A stretch of 6,366 nucleotides of DNA from assembly GCA_009839775.1 (NCBI GenBank), contig VXOZ01000349.1:1-6366 (forward strand). The letters run 5' to 3'. Shown in pieces: positions 1 through 5,691 of this stretch. Every line of letters begins with the position of its first letter. The stretch's first letter is position 1. The stretch comes from Chloroflexota bacterium. Its GTDB lineage: Bacteria; Chloroflexota; UBA11872; VXOZ01. The notes below the pieces were generated by a model. It was not told the origin of the DNA. It made no database searches and saw only the letters and a list, made by a program, of their open reading frames with translations. The position numbers and the translations under genes were made by a program.

Positions 1-61
1 TCTATTAGTCATTGTTTTTCGTTGGGTGGGCTCTTTTATGTGTTTATGATTCAGATAGAAT

Positions 62-89
62 GTAGGGGCACTATATATCGTGCCCCTAC
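62..89. repeat. Perfect palindromic hairpin GTAGGGGCAC / GTGCCCCTAC
   Basis: Two perfectly complementary 10-base arms (62-71 and 80-89) flank an 8-base AT-rich loop. The hairpin lies about 120 bases beyond the stop of the leftward regulator gene. No clear T-run follows on either strand, so it looks more like a REP- or MITE-like interspersed palindrome than a classical intrinsic terminator, although it could still slow or end transcription from the right. The flanking bases 1-61 are AT-rich and show no gene. Confidence 0.6.
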
Positions 90-135
90 TTGTCAATCCT
101 GCGGTTGAGACGGGCTGCTTCAGGTTTCAGTCGCG

Positions 136-172
136 CCCCTCACCCCAGCCCTTTCCCACAAGGAGAGGGAGG
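136..172. repeat. C-rich interspersed palindromic repeat, copy 1
   Basis: The element reads CCCCTCACCCC, a short spacer, then an imperfect inverted repeat (149-156 with 162-169, one mismatch). The same layout recurs at 3474-3509, 6334-6366 and, inverted, at 6212-6245. All copies lie between genes, as expected of a small REP-like element. This copy sits just beyond the 3' end of the B12-binding regulator gene. Confidence 0.6.
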
Positions 173-211
173 AATTGGCACAGCCTCGCGAGCATATGAT
201 CGGTGCGCTGG

Positions 212-1105
212 TTATCCTCTTCCGGATTCCTCTTCTTCGATCAGCGCGCTGAGGGTGGTATCGAGGGCGGCGGCGATTCTTGCCGCGGCGCCGATGGTGA
301 TGTTCTGTTTACCCTTTTCCACGGTGCTCAGGTAGGCGCGGTCGAGACCGGCCTTCGTGGCGAGTTCCTGCTGGCTCCAGCCGCGCTCCTTGCGCAGGTG
401 CTGCACACGGCGCCCCAAGACTGCCAAGTAGTCCGCAGCGGATTTCGGCTCCTCACGCACCTTCATCAGGCGATTTGCGACGCTGATTGCCTCCAAGGGA
501 TCGGCGGAGATGAGGTCCGCCGGGATTGCGGCGCGTAGTGCGGGGTCGGTGAGGCCCACACCCCCCACGAACACCAGCGGCGCGTTTTCGAGGGACTTGA
601 GCGTGTGGACCGCCTCCTGCGCGACGGGAATGCGATCGCGCTGGGAGAGCGAAAGAATGACCAGGTCCGGTTTGCGCTCCCGCACCCATTCGACCAGGTC
701 AGTGGTGGGCGTATTCTGTCCTAAGTACGCCACGTCCCACCCCTCCAGGTAGAACAGGTCGGCAATGAGGCGCGCGCCCACCGCGTGCATCTCGCCTTCC
801 ACCGCCGTAATCACTGCCTCGGCCCCGATGGGCTTGCGCCGCCGCGCCAGACCCCGAATGTACGCGCTGTGTTGGAGGGTGATTTGAATGGCAAGGTGCT
901 CGGCGGCGATATTCAGACCGCCGCGGTGCCAGGCATTGCCCACCGCGACCAAGGCGGGAGTGATGACCTCGGTATAGATCACAAGCGGATTGACCCCGCG
1001 CTCCATGGCGTCCTTGATTACGCGGAACGCCTCTGCTTGGTCGCCGGCCAGCAGAGCGGCGGCGTAGCGCTTTTCCAGGAGGTCTAGCTCCGGTTTGTCT
1101 TCCAT
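212..1105 (-). CDS. B12-binding CarH-like sensor with C-terminal XRE helix-turn-helix
   Basis: This is a 297-residue cytoplasmic transcription regulator. Residues about 10-85 form the helical cap of a cobalamin-binding module and contain W59-x9-E69-H70, the Wx9EH signature of CarH/LitR B12 photoreceptors. Residues about 95-205 form the Rossmann-like B12 domain: EMHAVG (105-110) supplies the likely lower axial ligand His107, and LSLS (151-154) and GG (181-182) follow. The spacing of W59, E69 and H107 closely resembles that of Trp131, Glu141 and His177 in Thermus CarH. Residues about 229-290 are a typical XRE/Cro-type HTH (GWSQQELATKAGL). CarH and LitR instead carry an N-terminal MerR HTH, so the order and DNA-binding family differ. 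The ATG at 1105 has GAGG a few bases upstream. Binding adenosylcobalamin and responding to light is inferred from the motifs; cobalamin sensing without light is the main alternative. Confidence 0.88.
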   Translation of the reverse strand: MEDKPELDLLEKRYAAALLAGDQAEAFRVIKDAMERGVNPLVIYTEVITPALVAVGNAWHRGGLNIAAEHLAIQITLQHSAYIRGLARRRKPIGAEAVITAVEGEMHAVGARLIADLFYLEGWDVAYLGQNTPTTDLVEWVRERKPDLVILSLSQRDRIPVAQEAVHTLKSLENAPLVFVGGVGLTDPALRAAIPADLISADPLEAISVANRLMKVREEPKSAADYLAVLGRRVQHLRKERGWSQQELATKAGLDRAYLSTVEKGKQNITIGAAARIAAALDTTLSALIEEEESGRG

Positions 1106-1148
1106 CAGGGCCTCATGTGGAGATTCTAGAAAATGTTGTTGGATATAG

Positions 1149-1177
1149 TTGACATCTTGTGGTGTATATTATATACT
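1149..1177 (+). promoter_or_regulatory. Near-consensus sigma-70 promoter of the fasciclin gene
   Basis: TTGACA (1149-1154) is followed after exactly 17 bases by TATACT (1172-1177), one mismatch from the full consensus. Transcription would start near 1184, giving a leader of about 85 bases before the ATG at 1269. A strong core promoter overlapped by a palindrome is typical of a gene held off by a repressor. Confidence 0.8.
1164..1176. promoter_or_regulatory. 13-bp palindromic operator candidate on divergent promoters
   Basis: GTATAT-T-ATATAC is a perfect inverted repeat covering most of the rightward -10 box. On the opposite strand it contains TATAAT (1173 to 1168), which could be the -10 of the leftward regulator gene, although no good -35 is visible for it. 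One dimeric repressor bound here could block both directions. The divergent XRE-type regulator is the obvious candidate ligand, but this is inference; the AT-rich symmetry could also follow from two overlapping -10 boxes. Confidence 0.45.
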
Positions 1178-1190
1178 ACATTCTGTTGGA

Positions 1191-1228
1191 CATATGCCGC
1201 ACCCGGGTAAGCATATGCTAGGCATATC
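1191..1228. repeat. CATAT motif array in the fasciclin 5' leader
   Basis: CATATGC occurs at 1191-1197 and 1212-1218, 21 bases apart, and CATAT recurs at 1223-1227, 11 bases further on. The middle copy is part of the 8-base palindrome GCATATGC, and ATATGCC (1192-1198) is inverted as GGCATAT (1221-1227). ACCCGGGT (1201-1208) is another palindrome between them. Spacings near one and two helical turns suit protein binding on one DNA face, but an RNA structure in the leader is equally possible. Confidence 0.35.
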
Positions 1229-1268
1229 AAGCAGATTCGTCAAGAAGCCTGAGCAAAAGGAGATCGAA

Positions 1269-2675
1269 ATGCTTAGGAACGTACTGAGAACAACCATCGG
1301 AAGTGGCGCTGCTTGGCGGCAACACTTCCGCAAACTCGGGGTAGTTGCCGCGCTCGGCGCAGCCCTGCTGCTCCTCGCGGCCTGTGGCGCTGATGCGGAG
1401 TCCACCCCGGCGGCGGAGCCGGAAGCTCAGCCCGGCACTATCGTAGATATTGCCGTCAGCGACGGCAGATTCCAGATCCTCGTCGCCGCTCTCCAGGCGG
1501 CCGGCCTGGTGGAGACGCTGCAGGGTGAAGGCCCCTTCACGGTCTTCGCTCCCACAGACGACGCCTTCGCCAAGCTGCCGGAAGGTACCGTGGATGCGCT
1601 CTTGCAGGATATCCCCACCTTGACCGACATACTCTTGTACCACGTAGTTTCCGGTAACGTCAAGGCCGCCGACGTCGTAAAGCTCGACATGGCGACCACC
1701 GCCCAAGGCGAGTCCGTGTCGATCACCGTAGATGGTGACACGGTGCGCATCAATGACGCCCAGGTCATCATTACCGACATCGAGGCCGCCAACGGCACCA
1801 TTCACGTTATTGATACCGTGTTGCTGCCGCCTGAGCCGGAAGCAGAGCTTGGCACCATCGTTGACATCGCCGTCGGCGACGGCAGATTCCAGACCCTCGT
1901 CGCCGCTCTTCAGGCAGCCGGTCTGGTGGAGACACTGCAGGGTGCAGGCCCCTTCACGGTCTTCGCGCCCACGGACGACGCCTTCGCCAAGCTGCCGGAA
2001 GGTACCGTGGATGCGCTCTTGCAGGATATCCCCACCTTGACCGACATACTCTTGTACCACGTAGTTTCCGGTAACGTCAAGGCCGCCGACGTCGTAAAGC
2101 TCGACATGGCGACCACCGCCCAAGGCGAGTCCGTGTCGATCACCGTAGATGGTGACACGGTGCGCATCAATGACGCCCAGGTCATCATTACCGACATCGA
2201 GGCCGCCAACGGCACCATTCACGTTATTGATACCGTGTTGCTGCCGCCTGAGCCGGAAGCAGAGCTTGGCACCATCGTTGACATCGCCGTCGGCGACGGC
2301 AGATTCCAGACCCTCGTCGCCGCTCTTCAGGCAGCCGGTCTGGTGGAGACACTGCAGGGTGCAGGCCCCTTCACGGTCTTCGCGCCCACGGACGATGCCT
2401 TCGCCAAGCTGCCGGAAGGTACCGTGGATGCGCTTCTGAAGGACATCCCCGCGCTCACCGACATTCTCCTGTACCACGTGGTGCCGGGTAACGTCATGGC
2501 GGCGGACGTCGTGAAGCTTGACGCCGCCGCCACCGTGCAGGGCGGCGACGTGGCGATCACCGTAGATGGTGACACGGTGCGCATCAACGATGCCCAGGTT
2601 GTCATCACCGACATCGCAGCCGCGAATGGCACGATCCACGTCATTGATACCGTACTGTTGCCGCCGCAGAACTAG
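1269..2675 (+). CDS. Lipoprotein with three tandem FAS1 (fasciclin) domains
   Basis: This is a 468-residue secreted lipoprotein. The ATG at 1269 was chosen because AAGGAGA (1257-1263) sits at ideal distance and the product then starts with a basic n-region, a hydrophobic stretch (about 24-38) and the lipobox LLAAC with Cys39. An in-frame TTG at 1149 lies inside the -35 box and cannot be the start. After an Ala/Glu/Pro linker come three FAS1 domains at about 56-194, 195-333 and 334-468. Each carries the FAS1 motifs TVFAPTDDAFAKLP, LLYHVV and GTIHVIDTVLLPP. FAS1 domains generally mediate adhesion or extracellular binding; the ligand is unknown. The protein should be lipid-anchored on the outer face of the membrane. 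The gene has its own strong promoter and is divergent from the B12-binding regulator, which may control it. The middle domain arose by a recent internal duplication. Confidence 0.93.
   Translation: MLRNVLRTTIGSGAAWRQHFRKLGVVAALGAALLLLAACGADAESTPAAEPEAQPGTIVDIAVSDGRFQILVAALQAAGLVETLQGEGPFTVFAPTDDAFAKLPEGTVDALLQDIPTLTDILLYHVVSGNVKAADVVKLDMATTAQGESVSITVDGDTVRINDAQVIITDIEAANGTIHVIDTVLLPPEPEAELGTIVDIAVGDGRFQTLVAALQAAGLVETLQGAGPFTVFAPTDDAFAKLPEGTVDALLQDIPTLTDILLYHVVSGNVKAADVVKLDMATTAQGESVSITVDGDTVRINDAQVIITDIEAANGTIHVIDTVLLPPEPEAELGTIVDIAVGDGRFQTLVAALQAAGLVETLQGAGPFTVFAPTDDAFAKLPEGTVDALLKDIPALTDILLYHVVPGNVMAADVVKLDAAATVQGGDVAITVDGDTVRINDAQVVITDIAAANGTIHVIDTVLLPPQN
1557..2395 (+). repeat. Perfect tandem repeat, period 417 bp (139 codons)
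   Basis: Bases 1557-1978 are identical to 1974-2395, an unbroken 422-base match at an offset of 417. The first mismatches are at 1556/1973 on the left and 1979/2396 on the right. The period is a whole number of codons and equals one FAS1 domain, so the reading frame is kept. Outside these limits the domains differ at many synonymous positions, which marks this as a recent duplication inside an older two-domain gene. Confidence 0.95.
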
Positions 2676-2827
2676 GGAATAGCAGCGAGGCACGCTCAGC
2701 CGGTTCTCTAGCCGGCAGGTCGTGTGGCGGCCGGTCGCTTTGCGCGCGCAGACGGGGCGAAACCCAGCGTACGTTAGCCCCTCGCTCTCGCCTGCGCGCA
2801 GGGCGACGGCAAGGTTTCAGCATTGAC
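2676..2827. other. GC-rich intergenic stretch with nested inverted repeats
   Basis: No convincing gene lies here. GCCGG (2699-2703) pairs with CCGGC (2712-2716) shortly after the fasciclin stop but lacks a T-run. Further on, GCGCGCAG (2744-2751) pairs with CTGCGCGC (2792-2799), and within that loop GGGGC (2754-2758) pairs with GCCCC (2777-2781), giving a possible 55-base two-tier hairpin. It may end the fasciclin transcript or be a structured RNA; neither can be decided from sequence alone. Confidence 0.35.
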
Positions 2828-2856
2828 TTGACACCAGAGTGAACAGTCTTTAGGCT
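2828..2856 (+). promoter_or_regulatory. Candidate sigma-70 promoter upstream of the short ORF and DUF378 gene
   Basis: TTGACA (2828-2833) is a perfect -35 box, and TAGGCT (2851-2856) follows after 17 bases, keeping the TA and final T of a -10 box. A second near-match, TTGACT, overlaps at 2823-2828. The expected start near 2863 would fall in or next to the purine-rich ribosome-binding site of the short ORF, giving a nearly leaderless transcript for it and a long leader for the DUF378 gene. Confidence 0.45.
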
Positions 2857-2874
2857 ACGCAGGGAGGACAGCAT

Positions 2875-3018
2875 ATGCAAAGACTCAGGCTGTCTAGCAG
2901 TTATGAAAGCAACGCCCCGGCCACCAAGGCAGCCACGTCGCTCCCAGGAAGCGATCGGGTTACGCGGGGCAGTGGGCAGCTTTCACGTGCCGGCCGCGTC
3001 GGCGGAAGGAGGAGATGA
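2875..3018 (+). CDS. Possible 47-residue ORF of unknown function
   Basis: An ATG at 2875 is preceded by AGGGAGGA (2861-2868) at a spacing of six bases, one of the best ribosome-binding sites in the window, and by a plausible promoter. The product starts MQRLRLSSSYESNA and ends in an Arg-rich tail (GGRRR). No signal peptide, membrane segment or known domain is visible. Third-position GC preference is only modest, which argues against a conserved gene. The stop at 3018 lies 46 bases before the DUF378 start, so it could be a leader ORF, a remnant of a longer gene, or chance. The first residues faintly resemble MerR-family starts, too weakly to assign. Confidence 0.3.
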   Translation: MQRLRLSSSYESNAPATKAATSLPGSDRVTRGSGQLSRAGRVGGRRR

Positions 3019-3064
3019 GCGGCTGTAGAGTGCTTTTTCACGTTGGAATCGAAGGAGAAGACGC

Positions 3065-3280
3065 ATGGAAATCGTTGAAGTCCTTGTCTTGATCGTTGCC
3101 GCCGTGGGCGCCATAAATTGGGGCCTCGTGGGCTTGGCGAAATTCGATCTCGTAGCCCTGATCGCGGGCGGTCTAAAGTTCGGCGACGTCAACACTATTT
3201 CGCGCGTTTTGTATATCGTTGTTGGCATTTGCGGCCTTGCCGCCCTCTATTTTGGGCTTCTCAACGGCAACGGCGCGTAG
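3065..3280 (+). CDS. DUF378 family small membrane protein (YuzA-like)
   Basis: The 71-residue product has two hydrophobic helices, at about 4-25 and 46-66. It shows the DUF378 pattern: INWGLVGL (17-24), FDLVA (27-31), and an R-x-x-Y before the second helix (R47, Y50) with glycines inside it. Length and layout match the family, whose biochemical role is not known. AAGGAG (3052-3057) sits seven bases before the ATG. It probably shares the promoter at 2828-2856 with the short ORF, and its transcript should end at the strong stem-loop from 3342. Membrane location is predicted from the sequence; no function is inferred. Confidence 0.9.
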   Translation: MEIVEVLVLIVAAVGAINWGLVGLAKFDLVALIAGGLKFGDVNTISRVLYIVVGICGLAALYFGLLNGNGA

Positions 3281-3341
3281 TGTTCCCGTGAATGAAGAAG
3301 TGCTGCCGCCGTTTGCTTTGAGACGGTTGCAGCCAGCTTGT

Positions 3342-3427
3342 CGATAGAACCGACTAAAGGAAGAAGCGAGGTCGCACGGTCGTTCGTGTGTCCTCGCTTC
3401 AGTTATTCTATCGGTCTTGTCTCTTTT
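3342..3427 (+). terminator. Long two-part stem-loop terminator between convergent genes
   Basis: GAAGCGAGG (3363-3371) pairs perfectly with CCTCGCTTC (3392-3400). Inside, after a T-T mismatch, CGCACG (3373-3378) pairs with CGTGTG (3385-3390) including one G-T. Outside, CGATAGAA (3342-3349) pairs perfectly with TTCTATCG (3406-3413). A T-rich stretch ending in CTCTTTT follows (to 3427). It ends the DUF378 transcript and may also act on the convergent gene from the right, although the opposite flank is less T-rich. Confidence 0.75.
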
Positions 3428-3473
3428 GCGTGACCCTGCCAAGCAGTTGGCATCAAGCTGGACAAACCGGATG

Positions 3474-3509
3474 CCCCCTCACCCCGACCCTCTCCCCAGG
3501 GAGAGAGAG
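3474..3509. repeat. C-rich interspersed palindromic repeat, copy 2
   Basis: CCCCCTCACCCC is followed by a perfect CTCTCCC (3490-3496) / GGGAGAG (3499-3505) hairpin with a two-base centre. The layout matches the copy at 136-172 in the same orientation. It lies between the convergent DUF378 and linker-protein genes, next to the terminator. Confidence 0.65.
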
Positions 3510-3561
3510 TTTCTTTGGTTGCCGGCGGGAAGAGATCAAAGCCGGACAGGGGAGGCGGGCA

Positions 3562-4293
3562 TTATGTACACTGCCAGGCCGGGTCGATGTTGACCGCGCC
3601 AATGTCCCAATTCTGCATGCTCCAGGCATCACCGTCGCGCACAAAGGTGTACTGCTCGCCGGGGTAGGTGACAGTTTCGCGCGAAGTCTGTTCAGTGTCG
3701 GTTGCCGTGCAGCTCAGGACCGCATCATAGGTCCACACCTCTTCGGTTTCCACGACTACCTCACTTGCGTCTGCGGAAACACTCTGCACAGTGCAGTTAC
3801 TCACCAGCGGCACTATGGTTGTGATGCGGACGACGCTATAGGTGTCGGTAGTCTTATCGAGCAGCGACTGAGCGGCAGATTGCGCGCGCGCCGCCATGAT
3901 GCCCCACGTGGCGCTGAGCTGGGCCGCCTCCAGTTCCCCCCGCATAAACGCGGACTGGCTCGCGTTGGCCGCGGCAATGGCGGCGCTAAGCTCAGCCGTG
4001 CAGGGGTCGCCCGCGGCCAGTGCCGCTGTTTCGGGTTCAGGCGTAGCCTCGGGGATAGGTGACGGCGCTGGCGGCGGTGTGGCGATAGGCGCTGGCGTCG
4101 GCGTCGCTGCTTCCGGCATGGGTGTAATCACGGATGCCGGCGTCGGTACCACTTCCGTCGCCTGCGGCGTTCCCTCGGCTACCTCTTCTTCCGTGCCGGG
4201 ATCCGTGAGCCGCAGTGCTACGACTGTGCCGGCGACCACAAGCAGAACCACCACCAGTATGATGAGCATTCGGACGACCCACGACCAACGCAT
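3562..4293 (-). CDS. Membrane-anchored protein with Pro/Thr linker and four-Cys outer domain
   Basis: The ATG at 4293 has AGGAG seven bases upstream and gives 243 residues beginning with a short basic segment and one hydrophobic helix (about 6-28). An upstream in-frame ATG at 4371 lacks such a site. Residues about 41-90 form a low-complexity Pro/Thr/Ala/Glu linker, as used to hold a domain away from the membrane. Residues about 95-243 form a globular domain with Cys98, Cys167, Cys195 and Cys242, enough for two disulfides, and end in a WSMQNWDIG motif. The helix-rich start (100-148) followed by alternating strands resembles NTF2-like or ARC6/IMS-like domains, but the similarity is too weak to name a family. 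It is convergent with the DUF378 gene and divergent from nusA, and probably has its own promoter. The function is unknown. Confidence 0.85.
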   Translation of the reverse strand: MRWSWVVRMLIILVVVLLVVAGTVVALRLTDPGTEEEVAEGTPQATEVVPTPASVITPMPEAATPTPAPIATPPPAPSPIPEATPEPETAALAAGDPCTAELSAAIAAANASQSAFMRGELEAAQLSATWGIMAARAQSAAQSLLDKTTDTYSVVRITTIVPLVSNCTVQSVSADASEVVVETEEVWTYDAVLSCTATDTEQTSRETVTYPGEQYTFVRDGDAWSMQNWDIGAVNIDPAWQCT

Positions 4294-4384
4294 GTTTACA
4301 CTCCTATACGCTACTGCTTGGCTCCATACTACCCTTAATCCACGCACATTGCACGTTAAGCGCGCCAACATCGTGAGAGCAAGG

Positions 4385-4393
4385 TGCTATAAT
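4385..4393 (+). promoter_or_regulatory. Extended -10 promoter of the nusA operon
   Basis: TGCTATAAT combines a perfect -10 box (4388-4393) with the TGn extension. No good -35 is visible 16-18 bases upstream, which fits the extended -10 class. Transcription would start near 4400, just before the tandem hairpins of the nusA leader. Confidence 0.7.
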
Positions 4394-4404
4394 GAAGGTG
4401 TTTA

Positions 4405-4454
4405 CGGAAGTGGGCAAGGCCCACGCGGAAGTGGGGGAAGCCCACTTTTCTTAA
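4405..4454 (+). promoter_or_regulatory. nusA leader: tandem hairpins with terminator-like second unit
   Basis: Two 21-base units (4405-4425 and 4426-4446) share 17 of 21 positions. Each folds by GTGGG...CCCAC pairing: GTGGGC (4410-4415) with GCCCAC (4419-4424), and AAGTGGG (4429-4435) with CCCACTT (4441-4447). The second hairpin runs into TTTTCTT, so it looks like an intrinsic terminator. GTGGGC of unit 1 could also pair with GCCCAC at 4440-4445, which would disrupt unit 2. Leader terminators of nusA operons that respond to NusA are known in other bacteria, so autoregulation is a reasonable inference. Confidence 0.65.
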
Positions 4455-4506
4455 TTCCTGGCGGCTGCCTTAGGAAACGGCCGGTCAGGAGGGGAAGGTA
4501 TCGCGC

Positions 4507-5691
4507 ATGAAGAGCGATTTTGTGTCTGCGATTGCGCAGATTGCGAGCGAAAAAGGCTTAGACCAAGAAGACGTCATTAGCGCGCTAGAGACTGCGATCC
4601 TCTCCGCATACCGCAAAGTCAGCGGCGACCCGGTGCCGAATGCCGTGGCGTATTTTGACGCGCAATCCGGCGAATCGAAGATATACGTGCCCAAACTGGT
4701 TGTGGAAAACGTAGAGGATACCGAGACCGAGATCAGCCTCCCGGACGCGCAGGCAATTGACTCTGAGGCGGAAACCGGCGACGAGATCGAGGTGGAGATC
4801 ACGCCTCCCAACGTGGGCCGCATTGCCGCGCAGGCCGCGCGGCAAGTGCTGCTGCAGTCGTTGCGGGAGAAGGAACGCGACCACGTCTACGATGACTTCA
4901 TCGACCGCGTGGGAGAGATCGTGAGCGGACGGGTGCAGCGGGTTGACAGCCGCGGCGTAGTGCTGGACTTCGGTCGCGCTGAGGCATTGATGTCATCCGC
5001 CGATATGGTGCCCGGCGAGCGCGATCGCTACCGTTTGGGACAGCGTCTGCGCGCGTACATCGCGGAGGTGCGCAAAGACCTCAAGGGACCCGTGGTACGT
5101 GTTTCCCGCGCGCACAAGGACTTCATCCGGCGTCTCATCGAGCAGGAAGTCCCCGAAGTGCAGACCGGAACGGTGGAGATCAAAGAGATCGCCCGCGACC
5201 CGGGCTCACGCACCAAGGTGGCCGTGGCCGCCAAGCAAGAGGGTCTGGACCCGGTGGGGTCGTGCGTCGGTATGCGCGGCACACGCATTCAGAACGTACT
5301 GCGGGAACTTGGCAATGAGAAGGTGGAGATCATCGAGTGGAGCGACGACACGGCCACGTTCATCAAGAATGCGCTCTCCCCGGCGGAAATCCAACGGGTG
5401 GAGCTTATCGAGGTTGACGAACAGCAGGTAGCCTCCGTGCACGTAGACGCGGACATGGTCTCGCTGGCCATTGGCCGCGACGGGCAGAACACCCGGCTTG
5501 CCAACCGGCTTACCGGTTGGAAGATCAACATTCGCTCGCTCGAGGATGACCGGGACGGTGCCGACGCTCCGCCCGCGGACGCGGCAGACGCCTCAGCCCA
5601 GACGGAAGATGCCGCGGCGCAAGAACCGGCGGAACCACAGGCTGCGGCGGAGTCCCTGACAACGGAGGAGTCCACGAGCAGCGCCGGCTGA
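4507..5691 (+). CDS. nusA: Transcription termination/antitermination factor NusA
   Basis: NusA binds RNA polymerase and nascent RNA to modulate pausing, termination and antitermination. The 394-residue product shows the full bacterial core: an N-terminal polymerase-binding domain (1 to about 125, with ALETAILSAYRK at 26-37), an S1 domain (about 134-198), KH1 with its GxxG loop GMRG (255-258), and KH2 with GRDG (323-326) followed by the conserved QNTRLANRLTGW. An acidic, Ala/Pro-rich tail (351-394) looks disordered and replaces the C-terminal repeats of enterobacterial NusA, as in many Gram-positive-like lineages. The ATG at 4507 follows AGGAGGGGAAGG (4487-4498). It is transcribed from the extended -10 promoter through a terminator-like leader. 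RimP, usually encoded immediately upstream, is absent here. Confidence 0.97.
   Translation: MKSDFVSAIAQIASEKGLDQEDVISALETAILSAYRKVSGDPVPNAVAYFDAQSGESKIYVPKLVVENVEDTETEISLPDAQAIDSEAETGDEIEVEITPPNVGRIAAQAARQVLLQSLREKERDHVYDDFIDRVGEIVSGRVQRVDSRGVVLDFGRAEALMSSADMVPGERDRYRLGQRLRAYIAEVRKDLKGPVVRVSRAHKDFIRRLIEQEVPEVQTGTVEIKEIARDPGSRTKVAVAAKQEGLDPVGSCVGMRGTRIQNVLRELGNEKVEIIEWSDDTATFIKNALSPAEIQRVELIEVDEQQVASVHVDADMVSLAIGRDGQNTRLANRLTGWKINIRSLEDDRDGADAPPADAADASAQTEDAAAQEPAEPQAAAESLTTEESTSSAG

Noticed and set aside
1..116. Open frame at the left edge that might be the end of a gene
   Set aside because: It reads straight through the perfect palindrome at 62-89, is very short and shows no recognisable sequence.
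1149..1268. N-terminal 40-codon extension of the fasciclin ORF from the TTG at 1149
   Set aside because: The TTG is part of the -35 box, upstream of the predicted transcript start, and the extension buries the lipoprotein signal. The ATG at 1269 has an ideal ribosome-binding site.
1227..2693. Long leftward ORF of 488 codons opposite the fasciclin gene
   Set aside because: It is a reading-frame shadow of the FAS1 repeats: its own repeats follow the 417-base period, and it has no recognisable domain or start signal.
2828..2892. MerR-type promoter followed by the remnant of a merR-like gene
   Set aside because: The spacing is a normal 17 bases rather than 19, there is no convincing dyad, and the peptide similarity covers only a few residues.
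3388..4062. Rightward 224-codon ORF over the terminator and the leftward linker-protein gene
   Set aside because: It runs through a terminator and a repeat, has no domain, and is antisense to a better supported gene with signal and membrane features.
4392..4454. Twenty-codon ORF with an internal EVGKAHA/EVGEAHF repeat in the nusA leader
   Set aside because: Its ATG overlaps the -10 box and would lie upstream of the transcript start. The peptide repeat is a by-product of the 21-base hairpin units.
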